Positions 44,749-54,523 of a stretch of 64,000 bases of DNA are shown piece after piece. A program made the translations under genes and the position numbers. The stretch is taken from positions 496,001 to 560,000 of the forward strand of contig NZ_BJEN01000001.1 of assembly GCF_008326345.1 (NCBI RefSeq), in the 5' to 3' direction. The notes beneath the pieces are model-generated. The model saw nothing but the letters and a program-made list of their open reading frames with translations. It ran no database searches and was not told the DNA's origin. The stretch is from Cutibacterium modestum (lineage in GTDB: Bacteria; Actinomycetota; Actinomycetes; Propionibacteriales; Propionibacteriaceae). The stretch's first letter is position 1; every line of letters begins with the position of its first letter.

Positions 44749-46529
44749 ATGTCACTACCTGACGCTATTGCCTGGGGCCTGCTGACGGCTCTGTTCATCG
44801 AAACAGGGTGGGCCCCCAACGCGACCCTCGCCAAGCTTGTCGATCCAACGCTGACCTATCTGCTTCCCATCCTCATCGGCTACACCGGTGGAAGAATCGT
44901 CAATGGGACACGCGGTGGAGCCATCGGCGCGATCACCACAATGGGCGTCATCGTCGGCGCCGATATCACGATGTTTCTGGGCGCCATGGTGATGGGCCCA
45001 TTCGCCGCGTGGCTCCTCAAGCAGGTCGACAAACTCCTCGAAGGCCGAGTCCATTCCGGGTTCGAGATGCTCGTTGACAACTTCGAGGTCGGCATCCTCG
45101 GTATGATCCTCGCGATTATTGGGCATCTGGGCGTTGAACCCATCGTCACGGCCCTCATGGGCTGGATGGCAGCTGGGGTTGGATTCCTGGTCCACCACGG
45201 CTTGCTGCCACTCGCGTCCCTCCTCGTCGAACCGGCAAAGGTGCTCTTCCTGAACAATGCCGTTAACCACGGCATCTTGACTCCGCTCGGCACCCAGGAG
45301 GCTCACACCACCGGGCGCTCGATCCTCTTCATGGTTGAGTCGAATCCCGGCCCTGGCCTCGGCCTCCTGCTCGCCTACCAGTTTTTCGGTTCCCGCCAGA
45401 TCCGTCAATCGGCTCCAGGTGCCATCATCATTCACCTCTTCGGCGGCATTCACGAGATCTTTTTCCCATACGTGCTCATGAAGCCCAAGACGATTTTCGC
45501 TACCATTGCCGGCGGCATGAGCGGTCTGGCTGTTGGCGTCGCACTCCATGCCGGCCTCGTTGCCCCAGCCTCCCCAGGATCGATCATCGCGTGGTTCCTG
45601 ATGTGTCAGCCTGGTCACTACCTGGCCATGATTGCCGACGTCCTCGTCGCAACCGCTGTCTCCTTCATCGTGGCGATGCTGCTCGTCCGCACGGATCGGG
45701 ATAAAGACGACGCAGCCGCCGAAGCTGCAGGCCAGACAAGCACCGCCGCATCCGAGGCTGAGGCTCCGCTAACCAACATCTCAAAGGTCGTTATTGCCTG
45801 CGACGCTGGCATGGGCTCCTCGGTTATGGTCGCCTCTGCCATGAAGAAAAGACTCTCCCAGTATGGGGTCGAGGTCGCGCACACAGCAGTCGACCAAATT
45901 CCCGCGGACGCGTCACTCATCCTCGCCCAGGAGGGCCTCGTCGACCGGGCCCGCAGGCGCATACCGCATGCCCGCGTCATCCCTTTTACGAACTACATGA
46001 ACGATCCGGCTTTCGACCGGGTCGAGGCCGAGGTTCGTGCTGCACGTGGTGGAACCACGCCTGCCGACGAGGAGCTCCCCCAGTCGCCGACTGCCAGCAC
46101 CAATACTCGCGTAGCCACCAGCGTGCTGCCCCGTGGCGCCATCCGGTTGGGACAGCGCGCCGCCAGCAAAGAGGAGGCCATCACCATGGCTGGCCAGGTG
46201 CTCATTGATGAAGGCGCCGCAGACGACGTCTACGTCAAGGGCATGCTCGCCCGAGAGCACGAAATTTCCACCTATATGGGCGAGGGAATCGCGATCCCCC
46301 ACGGCGTCAATGAGGTCCGCGATCACATCAGCAAGGCCACCCTGGGGTTCCTCCATGGGACGGGAACACGTGCACCGTCGTCATTCCGATCGCGTCGTCT
46401 AGCGACGAGCACCTCGACATCATGGCGGCCCTGGCAAGAATCTTGTCCAATCCCGAAACCGCCCGACAGCTTCGCGAGGCACCATCGGCCGACGAGGTCC
46501 TCGACCTTCTCGGTTCTCAGCAGGCATAA
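44749..46529 (+). pseudogene. mtlA: mannitol-type PTS EIICBA, frameshifted in EIIA
   Basis: Sugar-alcohol PTS permease. The EIIC domain has the hallmark GGIHEIFFPYVLMKP and the early IAWGLLTALFIETGW helix; the usual ~15-residue amphipathic start is missing. EIIB follows (VVIACDAGMGSSVMVASAM, active Cys), then EIIA (active His in EGIAIPHGVNEV). After KATLGF the frame shifts at about 46346-46349, where one G is missing from the GGGG run. The shifted frame reads to 46560 and ends in unlike sequence, while the correct frame gives WDGNTCTVVIPIASSSDEHL ... and stops at 46529. EIIA lacks its last ~60 residues if the sequence is right. Confidence 0.85.
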
Positions 46530-46556
46530 CCACCGGATCACAGAAAGGCACACACT

Positions 46557-47603
46557 ATGAAGGCATTGAGGTTCCACGCACCCGAGGACGTTCGCCTAGA
46601 GGACGTCCCCGAACCGGAGTGCAAGCCCGACGAGATCAAGATCAAGGTTCGCAACTGCTCAACCTGCGGCACTGACGTCAAGATCCTCCACAATGGCCAC
46701 CAGAACATCACCGGAGTTACGACGATGGGCCACGAGGTTGCCGGTGAGATCGTTGAGATCGGCTCCGAGGTGGCTGGAGACTGGAAGATCGGTGATCGAG
46801 TCCAGTCGATCGCGGCCGTCCCCTGCGGAGAGTGCCACGAGTGCCGTAAGGGGTGGATGCAGGTTTGCCAGAACCAGACCAGCGTTGGCTACCAGTACGA
46901 CGGTGGATTCGCCGAGTACATGATCGTCCCGCCGCAGGTGCTCAAGGTGGACGGCCTCAACCGCATCCCCGACGGCGTCGATTTCGACGAAGCAAGCGCT
47001 GCTGAACCCTTCGCGTGCGCGATTAATGCCCAGGAGCAACTCGGCGTCGAAGAAGGTGATTTCGTCGTCATCTTCGGTGCCGGCCCCATTGGGTGCATGC
47101 ACACCCGCATTGCGCGTGGCGTGCATCAGGCCGGCACCATCGTCATGGTCGACATCAACGCCGAGCGCCTCGCGATGTCCGCCGCTGCCGTCAAGCCCGA
47201 CATCACCATCGACGCCTCTCACGACGATGTCGTTGCCAAGGTCATGGCGCTCACTGGCGGTCGCGGTGCCGACGTCATCATTACCGCAACCCCGGCCAGC
47301 ATCACTCAGGAGCAGGCGTTGGCTATGGCGGCCCGCAATGGCCGTATTTCATTCTTTGGCGGGCTGCCGAAGACGAATCCGACGATCACGTGTGATTCGA
47401 ACCTGGTCCACTACCGTCAACTCCATATTCATGGCGCTAATGGCTCGGCCCCCGAGCACAATAAACGCGCGTTGCAGTACATCGCCTCGGGACAGGTTCC
47501 GGTCAAGGACCTCATCACCCGTCACGTGAAACTCGACGACGTTATGACGGTTTTTGACATCGTCGCTAAGGGCGAAGCCATCAAAGTAACCGTCCAGCCC
47601 TGA
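46557..47603 (+). CDS. zinc-dependent polyol/alcohol dehydrogenase
   Basis: 348-aa MDR dehydrogenase. The catalytic zinc ligands are in NCSTCGTDVK and MGHEVAGEI; the structural zinc-type cluster is in PCGECHECRKGWMQVCQNQ. The Rossmann motif VVIFGAGPIGCMHTRIARG follows, with VDINAERL for NAD(H). It resembles sorbitol/ribitol/threonine dehydrogenases. It follows the PTS gene by 27 bp and probably forms an operon with it, oxidising a polyol or polyol phosphate taken up by that PTS. The exact substrate is inferred only from context. Confidence 0.85.
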   Translation: MKALRFHAPEDVRLEDVPEPECKPDEIKIKVRNCSTCGTDVKILHNGHQNITGVTTMGHEVAGEIVEIGSEVAGDWKIGDRVQSIAAVPCGECHECRKGWMQVCQNQTSVGYQYDGGFAEYMIVPPQVLKVDGLNRIPDGVDFDEASAAEPFACAINAQEQLGVEEGDFVVIFGAGPIGCMHTRIARGVHQAGTIVMVDINAERLAMSAAAVKPDITIDASHDDVVAKVMALTGGRGADVIITATPASITQEQALAMAARNGRISFFGGLPKTNPTITCDSNLVHYRQLHIHGANGSAPEHNKRALQYIASGQVPVKDLITRHVKLDDVMTVFDIVAKGEAIKVTVQP

Positions 47604-47621
47604 TCCCAACCCACGACGTTC

Positions 47622-48362
47622 TCAACGGCAGGCGGTGAGGTTGGCCATGGCCCGCAACTGGGCTAAGCCAACCACACCGGCGGTCGAAGTTCTCAACACC
47701 CCATCCGACACCGTCACAGGGCGTGCACCAGCCGCGACGAAAGCGTCCACTTCTTGGTCGGTGATGCCCCCCTCTGGGCCGACAATGAAGATCACCTCAC
47801 CGAATGCCGGCAATTCCTGATGCACCAGTGGTTCGGTGGCCGTCTCATGCAAAATATAAGCGGCTTCGGCACTGCGAATCCGCTCAACAACCTCACGAGT
47901 CTGCGCCAGTTCTACCTGCGGTATACGAAAACGTCGAGACTGTTTGGTGGCCTCACGGGCAGCCGACTGCCACTTCGCGACCCCCTTGGCTTGCTTGTCG
48001 CCTTTCCATCGCACGATGCTCCGACCAGCCTGCCATGCGAGGATCTCGTGGACACCCATCTCGGTGAGGGTTGCCACGGCCAACTCAGCTCTATCGGACT
48101 TCGGCAATGCCTGGACAGCTACCCACCAATGCGCGGTCGCGGGAGTTTCGAGAATCTCAACGACCTCGACGTTAACTGACCCCTTCGTCACCTCAATGGC
48201 GGGACCCCGCACAGCGTGACCCTGCCCGTCGGTGACGAAAACAGACTCGCCCACCCGGATACGTCGAACCGATCCAGCATGATGACCTTCTGCACCGGTG
48301 ATCTCCACCACCGATCCGGGAGCAGCTGCGGCAACCTCGCCAAGGAAGCAGGGGTCACTCAT
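47622..48362 (-). CDS. rsmE: 16S rRNA m3U1498 methyltransferase
   Basis: SPOUT methyltransferase modifying U1498 of 16S rRNA, 246 aa. N-terminal PUA-like segment [23 protein letters not shown], conserved [23 protein letters not shown] and [13 protein letters not shown], and the SAM knot [19 protein letters not shown] ... [15 protein letters not shown]. It overlaps the dnaJ stop by 4 bp. Third gene of hrcA-dnaJ-rsmE, a usual actinobacterial order. Confidence 0.95.
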   Translation of the reverse strand: MSDPCFLGEVAAAAPGSVVEITGAEGHHAGSVRRIRVGESVFVTDGQGHAVRGPAIEVTKGSVNVEVVEILETPATAHWWVAVQALPKSDRAELAVATLTEMGVHEILAWQAGRSIVRWKGDKQAKGVAKWQSAAREATKQSRRFRIPQVELAQTREVVERIRSAEAAYILHETATEPLVHQELPAFGEVIFIVGPEGGITDQEVDAFVAAGARPVTVSDGVLRTSTAGVVGLAQLRAMANLTACR

Positions 48363-49531
48363 CCGCCAAAAGCCTCCTTAATGCGAGAAAACATGCCGCG
48401 ACCTCCCGACTTTTCCACCGACGCCGAAGCCTTGGTCTCTCCCCGAGCCTCAGCTAGCTGATGCAGCAAATCCTTCTGGTGGGAGTCGAGTTTCGTCGGT
48501 GTCTGGACGATGAACGTAACACCAAGATCGCCGCGCCCGTTGCGACGCAATCTCGGCACACCACGTTCAGCAATGACGATTCGGGTTCCCGACTGAGTGC
48601 CGGACGGCACCTCGACGGTGACCGTCTTGGCGTCCTCGGGAAAGTCCTCGCGATCAGCCTCCAACGTGTGCACCGGAACCTTCGTCCCCAGCGCTGCCGC
48701 CGTCATCGGAATGGTGACAACCATCTCGAGGTCGTCACCATGACGGGTAAAGACGTCATGGGGGCTGACCGTCATCTCGATATACAGGTCACCGGCCGGG
48801 CCGCCGCCTGGGCCGACTTCTCCCTGGGAATCAAGATGGATGCGGTTGCCATCAGCCACTCCGGCGGGGATCTTGACATTGATCGTGCGGGTAGTGCGCA
48901 CCCGTCCCTCACCAGAGCATTCCTGGCATGGATCCGGAATGACCGTGCCGTAACCATGGCAGGTCGGGCAGGGCTGGCTGGTGCGGATATCGCCGAGGAA
49001 GGAGCGCTGCACGGTGATAACCTCGCCGCGCCCCTGACAGGTATTACAGGTCACAGGTTCGGAACCGGACTGAGCACCCTTGCCCTGGCATTTCGGACAG
49101 ACCACTGCGGTGTCGACTTCCAACGGTGTGGTGACGCCAAAAACCGCCTCGGCGAGGCTGAGGCGCATTCGGACCAGGGCGTCCTGGCCACGGCGGGTGC
49201 GCGAGCGCGGACCGCGGCCACCACTAGAACCGAAGGGAGAGCTACCGCCGAACATAGCGTCAACAAGGTTGGTGAAATCAAATCCAGCGCTACTGAATCC
49301 GCCGTCACCGAACCCGCGAGTGTTGGGATCGCCGCCACGATCAAAAACGGCACGCTTCTGCGGGTTCTGAAGGACTTCGTAAGCCTCTTGGACCTTCTTG
49401 AACTCCTCCTCTGATCCAGGCCCGGCAACATCGGGATGGAGTTTCATAGCCTTGCGTCGATACGCCTTCTTGATCTCGTCGGCACTCGCATCATGGGAAA
49501 CGCCAAGAATCTCGTAGTAGTCGTTACTCAA
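48359..49531 (-). CDS. dnaJ: chaperone DnaJ
   Basis: Hsp40 co-chaperone stimulating DnaK. 390 aa: J domain with HPD ([11 protein letters not shown], ~residues 3-70), a Gly/Phe-rich linker, four CxxCxGxG zinc repeats ([32 protein letters not shown]) and two C-terminal beta domains. It lies 3 bp after hrcA. The coupling to HrcA and a CIRCE-like site upstream indicate heat-shock control. Confidence 0.95.
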   Translation of the reverse strand: MSNDYYEILGVSHDASADEIKKAYRRKAMKLHPDVAGPGSEEEFKKVQEAYEVLQNPQKRAVFDRGGDPNTRGFGDGGFSSAGFDFTNLVDAMFGGSSPFGSSGGRGPRSRTRRGQDALVRMRLSLAEAVFGVTTPLEVDTAVVCPKCQGKGAQSGSEPVTCNTCQGRGEVITVQRSFLGDIRTSQPCPTCHGYGTVIPDPCQECSGEGRVRTTRTINVKIPAGVADGNRIHLDSQGEVGPGGGPAGDLYIEMTVSPHDVFTRHGDDLEMVVTIPMTAAALGTKVPVHTLEADREDFPEDAKTVTVEVPSGTQSGTRIVIAERGVPRLRRNGRGDLGVTFIVQTPTKLDSHQKDLLHQLAEARGETKASASVEKSGGRGMFSRIKEAFGG

Positions 49532-49534
49532 GAA

Positions 49535-50554
49535 TCATCCTTCTGCCAGGAACCGGCCCACATAACGGGCCACGGCTCGCACAGCTGCCATGGTTGAGGG
49601 GTAGTCCATTCGGGTGGGCCCGACGACGCCAAGACTTGACAAGGCATCTTCGGGTCCGTAGGTGCTCGCCACCAGCGAGGTCGATTGGAAAGGCACATCG
49701 GTGTTCTCGGCACCTATGCGAACCGTGACCTCGCCGGCTTCCCCCGCAGTCGCCTCGCCGAGCAGTCGCATGAGGACGACCTGCTCTTCAAGGGCCTCCA
49801 GGACGGGACGCACTGTCGTCTCCCACTGTGCACCGAATACGGTGAGATTGGGAACCCCAGCGACCACAACCCGAGCAGATGGGTCGACGGCGAGGATTTC
49901 GAGAATGGTGGCGATCACCGAGGCCGCTAGCGACCCTTCGGCCGGCCCCAGGTCGTCAAGAAGCCGGTTGAGGGAGTCAGCCGCCTCAACGACTGTCAAT
50001 CCGACGAGTGCCTCATTCAGCCGGGTGCGAAGTGCAGCGAGATTCTGCTCGTCGTGGCCGGGAAGCTCAACGATCTGCTGCTCCACCGATCCCGACGACA
50101 TGATGAGCACGATGAGGACGCGGTCGGTCGACAAACTCACCAATTCCAGGTGACGAATCGTCCCCGTCGTCGCCACCGGGTATTGCATGATCGCGACCTG
50201 GTGGGTGATTTGAGCAAGCAGACGCACAGTACGGCGCACAATGTCGTCGAGGTCTACCGCCCCAGTCATAAATGCCTGGATGGCTCGACGCTCAGGCGCC
50301 GACAACGGTTTGAGGGTGGCAATGCGATCGACAAAGAGGCGATACCCCTTGTCTGTGGGGATCCGCCCGGCACTGGTGTGGGGATGGGTGATGTACCCCT
50401 CCTCCTCTAGCACCGCCATGTCGTTACGGATGGTAGCCGGGGAAACGCGCAACCCGTGGCGTTCCACTAGGGCTTTTGAACCAACTGGCTCCTTGCTGGA
50501 GACGTAATCGGCGATGATGGCTTTGAGCACGTCGAGCTTGCGGTCGTCGAGCAC
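49535..50554 (-). CDS. hrcA: heat-inducible transcription repressor HrcA
   Basis: 339-aa repressor that binds CIRCE and controls heat-shock genes. N-terminal winged helix DRKLDVLKAIIADYVSSKEPVGSKALVERHGLRVSPATIRNDMAVLEEEGYI, followed by a GAF-like core (GTIRHLELVSLSTDRVLIVLIMSSGSVEQQIVEL) and a conserved end (VTVRIGAENTDVPFQSTSLVASTY). The gene begins hrcA-dnaJ-rsmE, with a candidate operator 40-66 bp before its start, consistent with autoregulation. Confidence 0.96.
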   Translation of the reverse strand: MLDDRKLDVLKAIIADYVSSKEPVGSKALVERHGLRVSPATIRNDMAVLEEEGYITHPHTSAGRIPTDKGYRLFVDRIATLKPLSAPERRAIQAFMTGAVDLDDIVRRTVRLLAQITHQVAIMQYPVATTGTIRHLELVSLSTDRVLIVLIMSSGSVEQQIVELPGHDEQNLAALRTRLNEALVGLTVVEAADSLNRLLDDLGPAEGSLAASVIATILEILAVDPSARVVVAGVPNLTVFGAQWETTVRPVLEALEEQVVLMRLLGEATAGEAGEVTVRIGAENTDVPFQSTSLVASTYGPEDALSSLGVVGPTRMDYPSTMAAVRAVARYVGRFLAEG

Positions 50555-50594
50555 AACCCCTCCTCACACGATTCGACTGGATGCACATCCCACT

Positions 50595-50621
50595 TTGGCA
50601 CTCTCGAGTGCCGAGTGCCAC
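50595..50621. promoter_or_regulatory. CIRCE-like operator upstream of hrcA
   Basis: TTGGCACTC, 9-nt spacer, GAGTGCCAC matches the CIRCE layout (TTAGCACTC-N9-GAGTGCTAA) with eight of nine arm positions paired. Location just upstream of hrcA supports HrcA autoregulation. Confidence 0.85.
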
Positions 50622-50697
50622 CTTATCGCGTTCGCCCTTAATCCTCCGGCGGCTCTCGTTGGCAGCGCATTCCTGCAGACGTGCCAGACTGGTGGCC

Positions 50698-51381
50698 ATG
50701 TCGACGAATCCCGAGACCCCCCAATGGTCCGCCCTCACAACTCGGGTGTGGACGACCACTGTCGAACCGGAGAGCGTTACCTGCGGGCTCGTAGCAGGCG
50801 AGGACCACGTCCTCCTCATCGATACCGGATCGACTCCCGAGCAGGGGCACTCCTTGGCGATGTCTGCGGTGTGCATGCTGGGCCGTCCCGTAGATCGGAT
50901 CGTCGTCACCCATCACCACTATGACCACAGCGGTGGCCTATCTGGGATCAACGACGCCGAAGTATGGATGCACGAAGCCGCCTTAGCTCACTGCCCCGAC
51001 CTCCATGTCGACCACCCCGTCTCTCTCATGGCGTATGTGGACTTGGGCGGATTAGGCGCCGAAGTTATCCATCCTGGCCCGGCCCACACCGACGGCGACC
51101 TCATTGTCATTGTGCGCGACGAAAAGATTACCTTCGCCGGGGACCTCGTGGAGACCGCCGGGGAGCCACAATCTGACGAGACGACCGACGTCCGTGGTTG
51201 GCCGCGAGCGATCGATTCGGTCATTACTGGCACCGACGGGGCCGGCCTTTATGTTCCTGGGCACGGCCATCCCATTGACGCGACCACCGTTATGAATCAG
51301 CGCGCCCGGCTTGCCGAGCGAGTCCCCATGAATATCCCGCTCACTCCGGTGGGACGACACATCCCTCCCCAACTATCCTGA
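50698..51381 (+). CDS. metallo-beta-lactamase fold hydrolase
   Basis: 227 aa with the family motifs LIDTGSTPEQGHSL, VVTHHHYDHSGGLSG (metal HxHxDH-like, with Tyr for the fifth residue), HPGPAHTDGDLIVIV (third His), FAGDLVET (bridging Asp) and VPGHGHP. Most members of this compact group act as glyoxalase II-like or other hydrolases; substrate unknown. The ATG at 50698 is preferred because the earlier frame would pass through the hrcA operator. It is divergent from hrcA and converges on the IMPase-like gene with an 18-bp gap. Confidence 0.85.
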   Translation: MSTNPETPQWSALTTRVWTTTVEPESVTCGLVAGEDHVLLIDTGSTPEQGHSLAMSAVCMLGRPVDRIVVTHHHYDHSGGLSGINDAEVWMHEAALAHCPDLHVDHPVSLMAYVDLGGLGAEVIHPGPAHTDGDLIVIVRDEKITFAGDLVETAGEPQSDETTDVRGWPRAIDSVITGTDGAGLYVPGHGHPIDATTVMNQRARLAERVPMNIPLTPVGRHIPPQLS

Positions 51382-51399
51382 GGCCACAACTTGGACAAC

Positions 51400-52158
51400 T
51401 CAGCGCAACAGCCCGGCAACCGTCTCGTAAGCCTCTTCATCAGCAGCAACAAGCTTTCCCGAGGTCTCCTGCGGCCCATATTCAACACCATCGACGGTGC
51501 GTACGACCCCACCGACTTCACGTACCATGAGTGCGCCAGGAAGGTGATCCCACGGGTAAGAATGCTGATAAACGGTGACGTCGTTCTCGCCCAGGCACAC
51601 CAGCGGATAGTCCACCGCACAGCACCATTTCGCCATCCGCCATTCCACCACCGGTGAGGCAATCTTGTAGGCCTCATGGGTGGTCGCAGCCCGAACTGGA
51701 GAGTGGGAAACCCCACGTGTCACCTCATCGCCGTCACATGTCACTCCAGTGCCGCGCTCAGCGAACCACATGTGTCCGTGTTGTGGCTGCCAAATCCATC
51801 CTCGGACTGTTTCACCCCGGTTGAGTTGAGCAAGCATAACGCCGTGATCGACAGACCCGCGCACGAAGTTCTTGGTGCCATCAATGGGGTCGATGACCCA
51901 GGCCAGGTCAGCATGGGGAACAGCCGCAAGGATCGTCGGGTCGGCGAAGGCTGATTCCTCTCCCACGACGACACCTCCGACATACTTCATCAGAGCGGCC
52001 CCCAATTCGTGTTCGGCCTGACGATCAGCGTCAGTAACGAAGTCTCCAGGCTTTTTCTGATGGATCTGGTGATCGTGAAGGGCCCGAAACCGAGTATCGA
52101 TAACCCTGGCACCCACGTCCCGGATGAGGTCGGACACCGTGTCGACATCGATACTCAT
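51400..52158 (-). CDS. inositol monophosphatase family phosphatase
   Basis: 252-aa lithium-sensitive-type phosphatase. Metal motifs: VVVGEESAF, WVIDPIDGTKNFVRG and the C-terminal PWDHLPGALMVREVGG. These support a Mg-dependent sugar- or inositol-phosphate phosphatase; a histidinol-phosphatase role (HisN-like) is possible and cannot be excluded. Its start overlaps the end of the DUF3097 gene by 4 bp, so they are probably co-translated. Confidence 0.85.
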   Translation of the reverse strand: MSIDVDTVSDLIRDVGARVIDTRFRALHDHQIHQKKPGDFVTDADRQAEHELGAALMKYVGGVVVGEESAFADPTILAAVPHADLAWVIDPIDGTKNFVRGSVDHGVMLAQLNRGETVRGWIWQPQHGHMWFAERGTGVTCDGDEVTRGVSHSPVRAATTHEAYKIASPVVEWRMAKWCCAVDYPLVCLGENDVTVYQHSYPWDHLPGALMVREVGGVVRTVDGVEYGPQETSGKLVAADEEAYETVAGLLR

Positions 52159-53054
52159 GCCATCTCCTCATCTCCCAGCTCGTCGACGTGGTCGCATGTG
52201 ACAAAGTCAATGAGCTTCTCCATCTCGGTGTTAAACCGGGGGTCCAAATCGTGCCAGTCGCGCACTCGCGCCAGCATGGCCTGCCAGGCTTTACCGACGT
52301 CAGCTTGGGTCGAGTGAGGCAGACCGAGACGTTTCAGGGTGCCGAGTTTAAAGTCTTCGTCCATCGGGACCTCAGGCCATTCTTGACAGCCAATGCGCTG
52401 AGGTTTAATAGCCTGCCAAATGTCTATAAAGCGATGACCGGTAATCATGACGCACTCGCCATACCCACCACGACGCACATCGTCCGCTACCCGCGACTCT
52501 TTAGTGCCAGCGACGAGATGGTCGACCAACACACCAAGGCGATACCCCGGACCAGGTTTGAACTCGGCGACGATCCCGACGAGGTCGTCTATGCCACCCA
52601 TGTACTCCACAACGACCCCGACGTGGCGCAGGTCGTCGCCCCATATCTTTTCGACGAGCTCAGCGTCATGGCGTCCCTCGACGTATATCCGGCTAGGAAG
52701 AGCGACTCGGGCCGGTTCAGCCCTGCCGGCAATGGACCCAGACGCAGTGTGGTTGACGCTTGCACTGCCCTGCCGAGGGGGAATACAGAGATTGACGGGT
52801 TGACCGTCCACCCAGAATCCCGGACCGATAGGGAAGGATTTACGCTTGCCCTTGCGGTCCTCAAGCACAACCAGGCCGTTCTGCCACGCGACAACGGCCC
52901 CCACGTATCCGCTGGAAGGATCCTCAACGACCACGTCAAGTTCCAGTGGCACGTCAACACTCTTCTTCATGTGGGAGGTGCGCCAGCCGCTTGCGAGGAC
53001 ATCGTGAGAGTACGGGTCAATCACGGTAGTCACTGTATTGCCACGCATGGCCAT
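52155..53054 (-). CDS. DUF3097 family protein
   Basis: About 299 aa, restricted to actinobacteria as far as I recall. N-terminal beta-rich half (YVGAVVAWQNGLVVLEDRKGKRKSFPIGPGFWVDGQPV) followed by a Toprim-like half: IYVEGRHDAELVEKIWG, MGGIDDLVGIVAEF, LGVLVDHLVAGTKESRVAD and MITGHRFIDIWQAIKP. The E-G-H-D pattern and LVDH resemble Toprim metal sites, so nucleic-acid work is conceivable, but no function is established. ATG 53054 or 53048 is the likely start. Confidence 0.75.
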   Translation of the reverse strand: MAMRGNTVTTVIDPYSHDVLASGWRTSHMKKSVDVPLELDVVVEDPSSGYVGAVVAWQNGLVVLEDRKGKRKSFPIGPGFWVDGQPVNLCIPPRQGSASVNHTASGSIAGRAEPARVALPSRIYVEGRHDAELVEKIWGDDLRHVGVVVEYMGGIDDLVGIVAEFKPGPGYRLGVLVDHLVAGTKESRVADDVRRGGYGECVMITGHRFIDIWQAIKPQRIGCQEWPEVPMDEDFKLGTLKRLGLPHSTQADVGKAWQAMLARVRDWHDLDPRFNTEMEKLIDFVTCDHVDELGDEEMA

Positions 53055-53106
53055 GACGACAAGCCGTTCAGACAACCGACCTGGCGAAACTGTTAGATGA
53101 AGACTG

Positions 53107-54288
53107 CTAGATAAGGAGATCGGCGATGATCCGGTCAGCCACCATTCGGCCAGATAAGTTGAGCACCAGCCTCCCCTCCTCAATCGTCCCTAGCCCCTGC
53201 TCAACGACCTTGGCAGCCCGCATACGTTCAACCCTAGGCAGATCCGTCATAGGCAAACCATCAGACAGGCGCAACCGAAGAAGCACCGTCTCCTCATGGC
53301 GCTGCACATCGTCGAGAACCTCATAGCCGTCAACAGGCAGCTTCCGCTCACGTAGCAGACTCCGGTAGGTGGCAGGATGTTTCACGTTCCACCATCGGGT
53401 GCCGGCAATGTGAGAATGGGCCCCCGGACCAACTCCCCACCAGTCGTGCCCCAGCCAGTACGCCATGTTGTGCCGACAACGATGGTCACGGCCATTGCGA
53501 GGACGGGCCCAATTCGAAACCTCGTAGTTGACGTACCCAGCCTCGGTGAGGATCCTCTCAGCGAGCAGGTATTTGTCTGCGAGATCGTCCTCGTCAGTCA
53601 TCGGCAACTCTCCCCGACGAATTCGGCCCGCCAACCGAGTTCCCTCTTCAATGATGAGGGAGTATGCGGAAATGTGGTCCGGCTCAGCCGTCAACGCGAC
53701 GTCAAGACTGTGCCACCACGAATCGAGGCTCTCCCCCGGAGCGCCGAAGATGAGATCCAAACTGACGTCGTCGAAACCCATCTGACGTGCCAGCTGTGCC
53801 ATCTCGACGGCACGTCCCGGCCGGTGGCGACGATCTAAGACCGTCAAGACGAACTCGTCGGCGGACTGCATTCCCATGGACAACCGATTGATCCCGGCTT
53901 TCAAGAGACCGGCAAGGACCTCTCCACTGAGAGTCTCCGGATTGGCCTCTGTGGTGATCTCGGCGTTGAGGTCAGTCCCCCACAACGTACGGATGTGATC
54001 GACGAGTTCCCCCAGCTGGACCGGGGAGAGCATCGTCGGCGTTCCGCCCCCAAAGAAGATCGTTGACACTGGAGGCTGACCAGCCCCCAGCACATCCGCA
54101 GCCAATTCGAGTTCCCGGTGGACAGCCTTCAGATACCCCGCCACCGCGACATTCCCCATCGCCGACAGCACGTAGGTATTGAAGTCGCAGTACCCGCACC
54201 GCGACACGCAGAAGGGAACGTGGAGATAGATACTCCATGGCCCGTCAGCTGGATGAAGCTCTGGAAAGCTACTGTCGGAGTGCGTCAT
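53107..54288 (-). CDS. hemW: HemW, radical-SAM haem chaperone
   Basis: About 393 aa, related to HemN but lacking its N-terminal extension. The radical-SAM cysteines are in YLHVPFCVSRCGYCDFNTYV (C-x3-C-x2-C-x-F). Then IFFGGGTPTMLSP, EITTEANPETLS, GINRLSMGMQSADEFVLTVLDRRH and SLDLIFGAPGESLDSW; the C-terminal domain follows. CxxCDF suits HemW, which hands haem to proteins, rather than coproporphyrinogen oxidase. The ATG at 54288 follows AAGGAGGACC. Conserved near hrcA in actinobacteria. Confidence 0.93.
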   Translation of the reverse strand: MTHSDSSFPELHPADGPWSIYLHVPFCVSRCGYCDFNTYVLSAMGNVAVAGYLKAVHRELELAADVLGAGQPPVSTIFFGGGTPTMLSPVQLGELVDHIRTLWGTDLNAEITTEANPETLSGEVLAGLLKAGINRLSMGMQSADEFVLTVLDRRHRPGRAVEMAQLARQMGFDDVSLDLIFGAPGESLDSWWHSLDVALTAEPDHISAYSLIIEEGTRLAGRIRRGELPMTDEDDLADKYLLAERILTEAGYVNYEVSNWARPRNGRDHRCRHNMAYWLGHDWWGVGPGAHSHIAGTRWWNVKHPATYRSLLRERKLPVDGYEVLDDVQRHEETVLLRLRLSDGLPMTDLPRVERMRAAKVVEQGLGTIEEGRLVLNLSGRMVADRIIADLLI

Positions 54289-54523
54289 GGTCCTCCTTGT
54301 CATGCGGGGGCACAAGGTGCGTCTTGCATGATGCCACCTGATGCCTGCCTCTGTAGTTGCACAAGGCGTCTGCTAGGACCATAACCACACGATTCACTCC
54401 GCACGTCATCGTGGCACGGCGGCGAGACGACGATCTAGACAGCTTTATTCTGATAAGTATCCACATGGCAGGCACCAGCCTCGACGCGTGAATTTTCAAC
54501 AGTTAGAGGATTAAGCTGTCGTT

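Noticed and set aside
44755-45618. 288-codon antisense frame in the PTS gene
   Set aside because: Opposite the clear EIIC domain; no motif and strongly biased residues.
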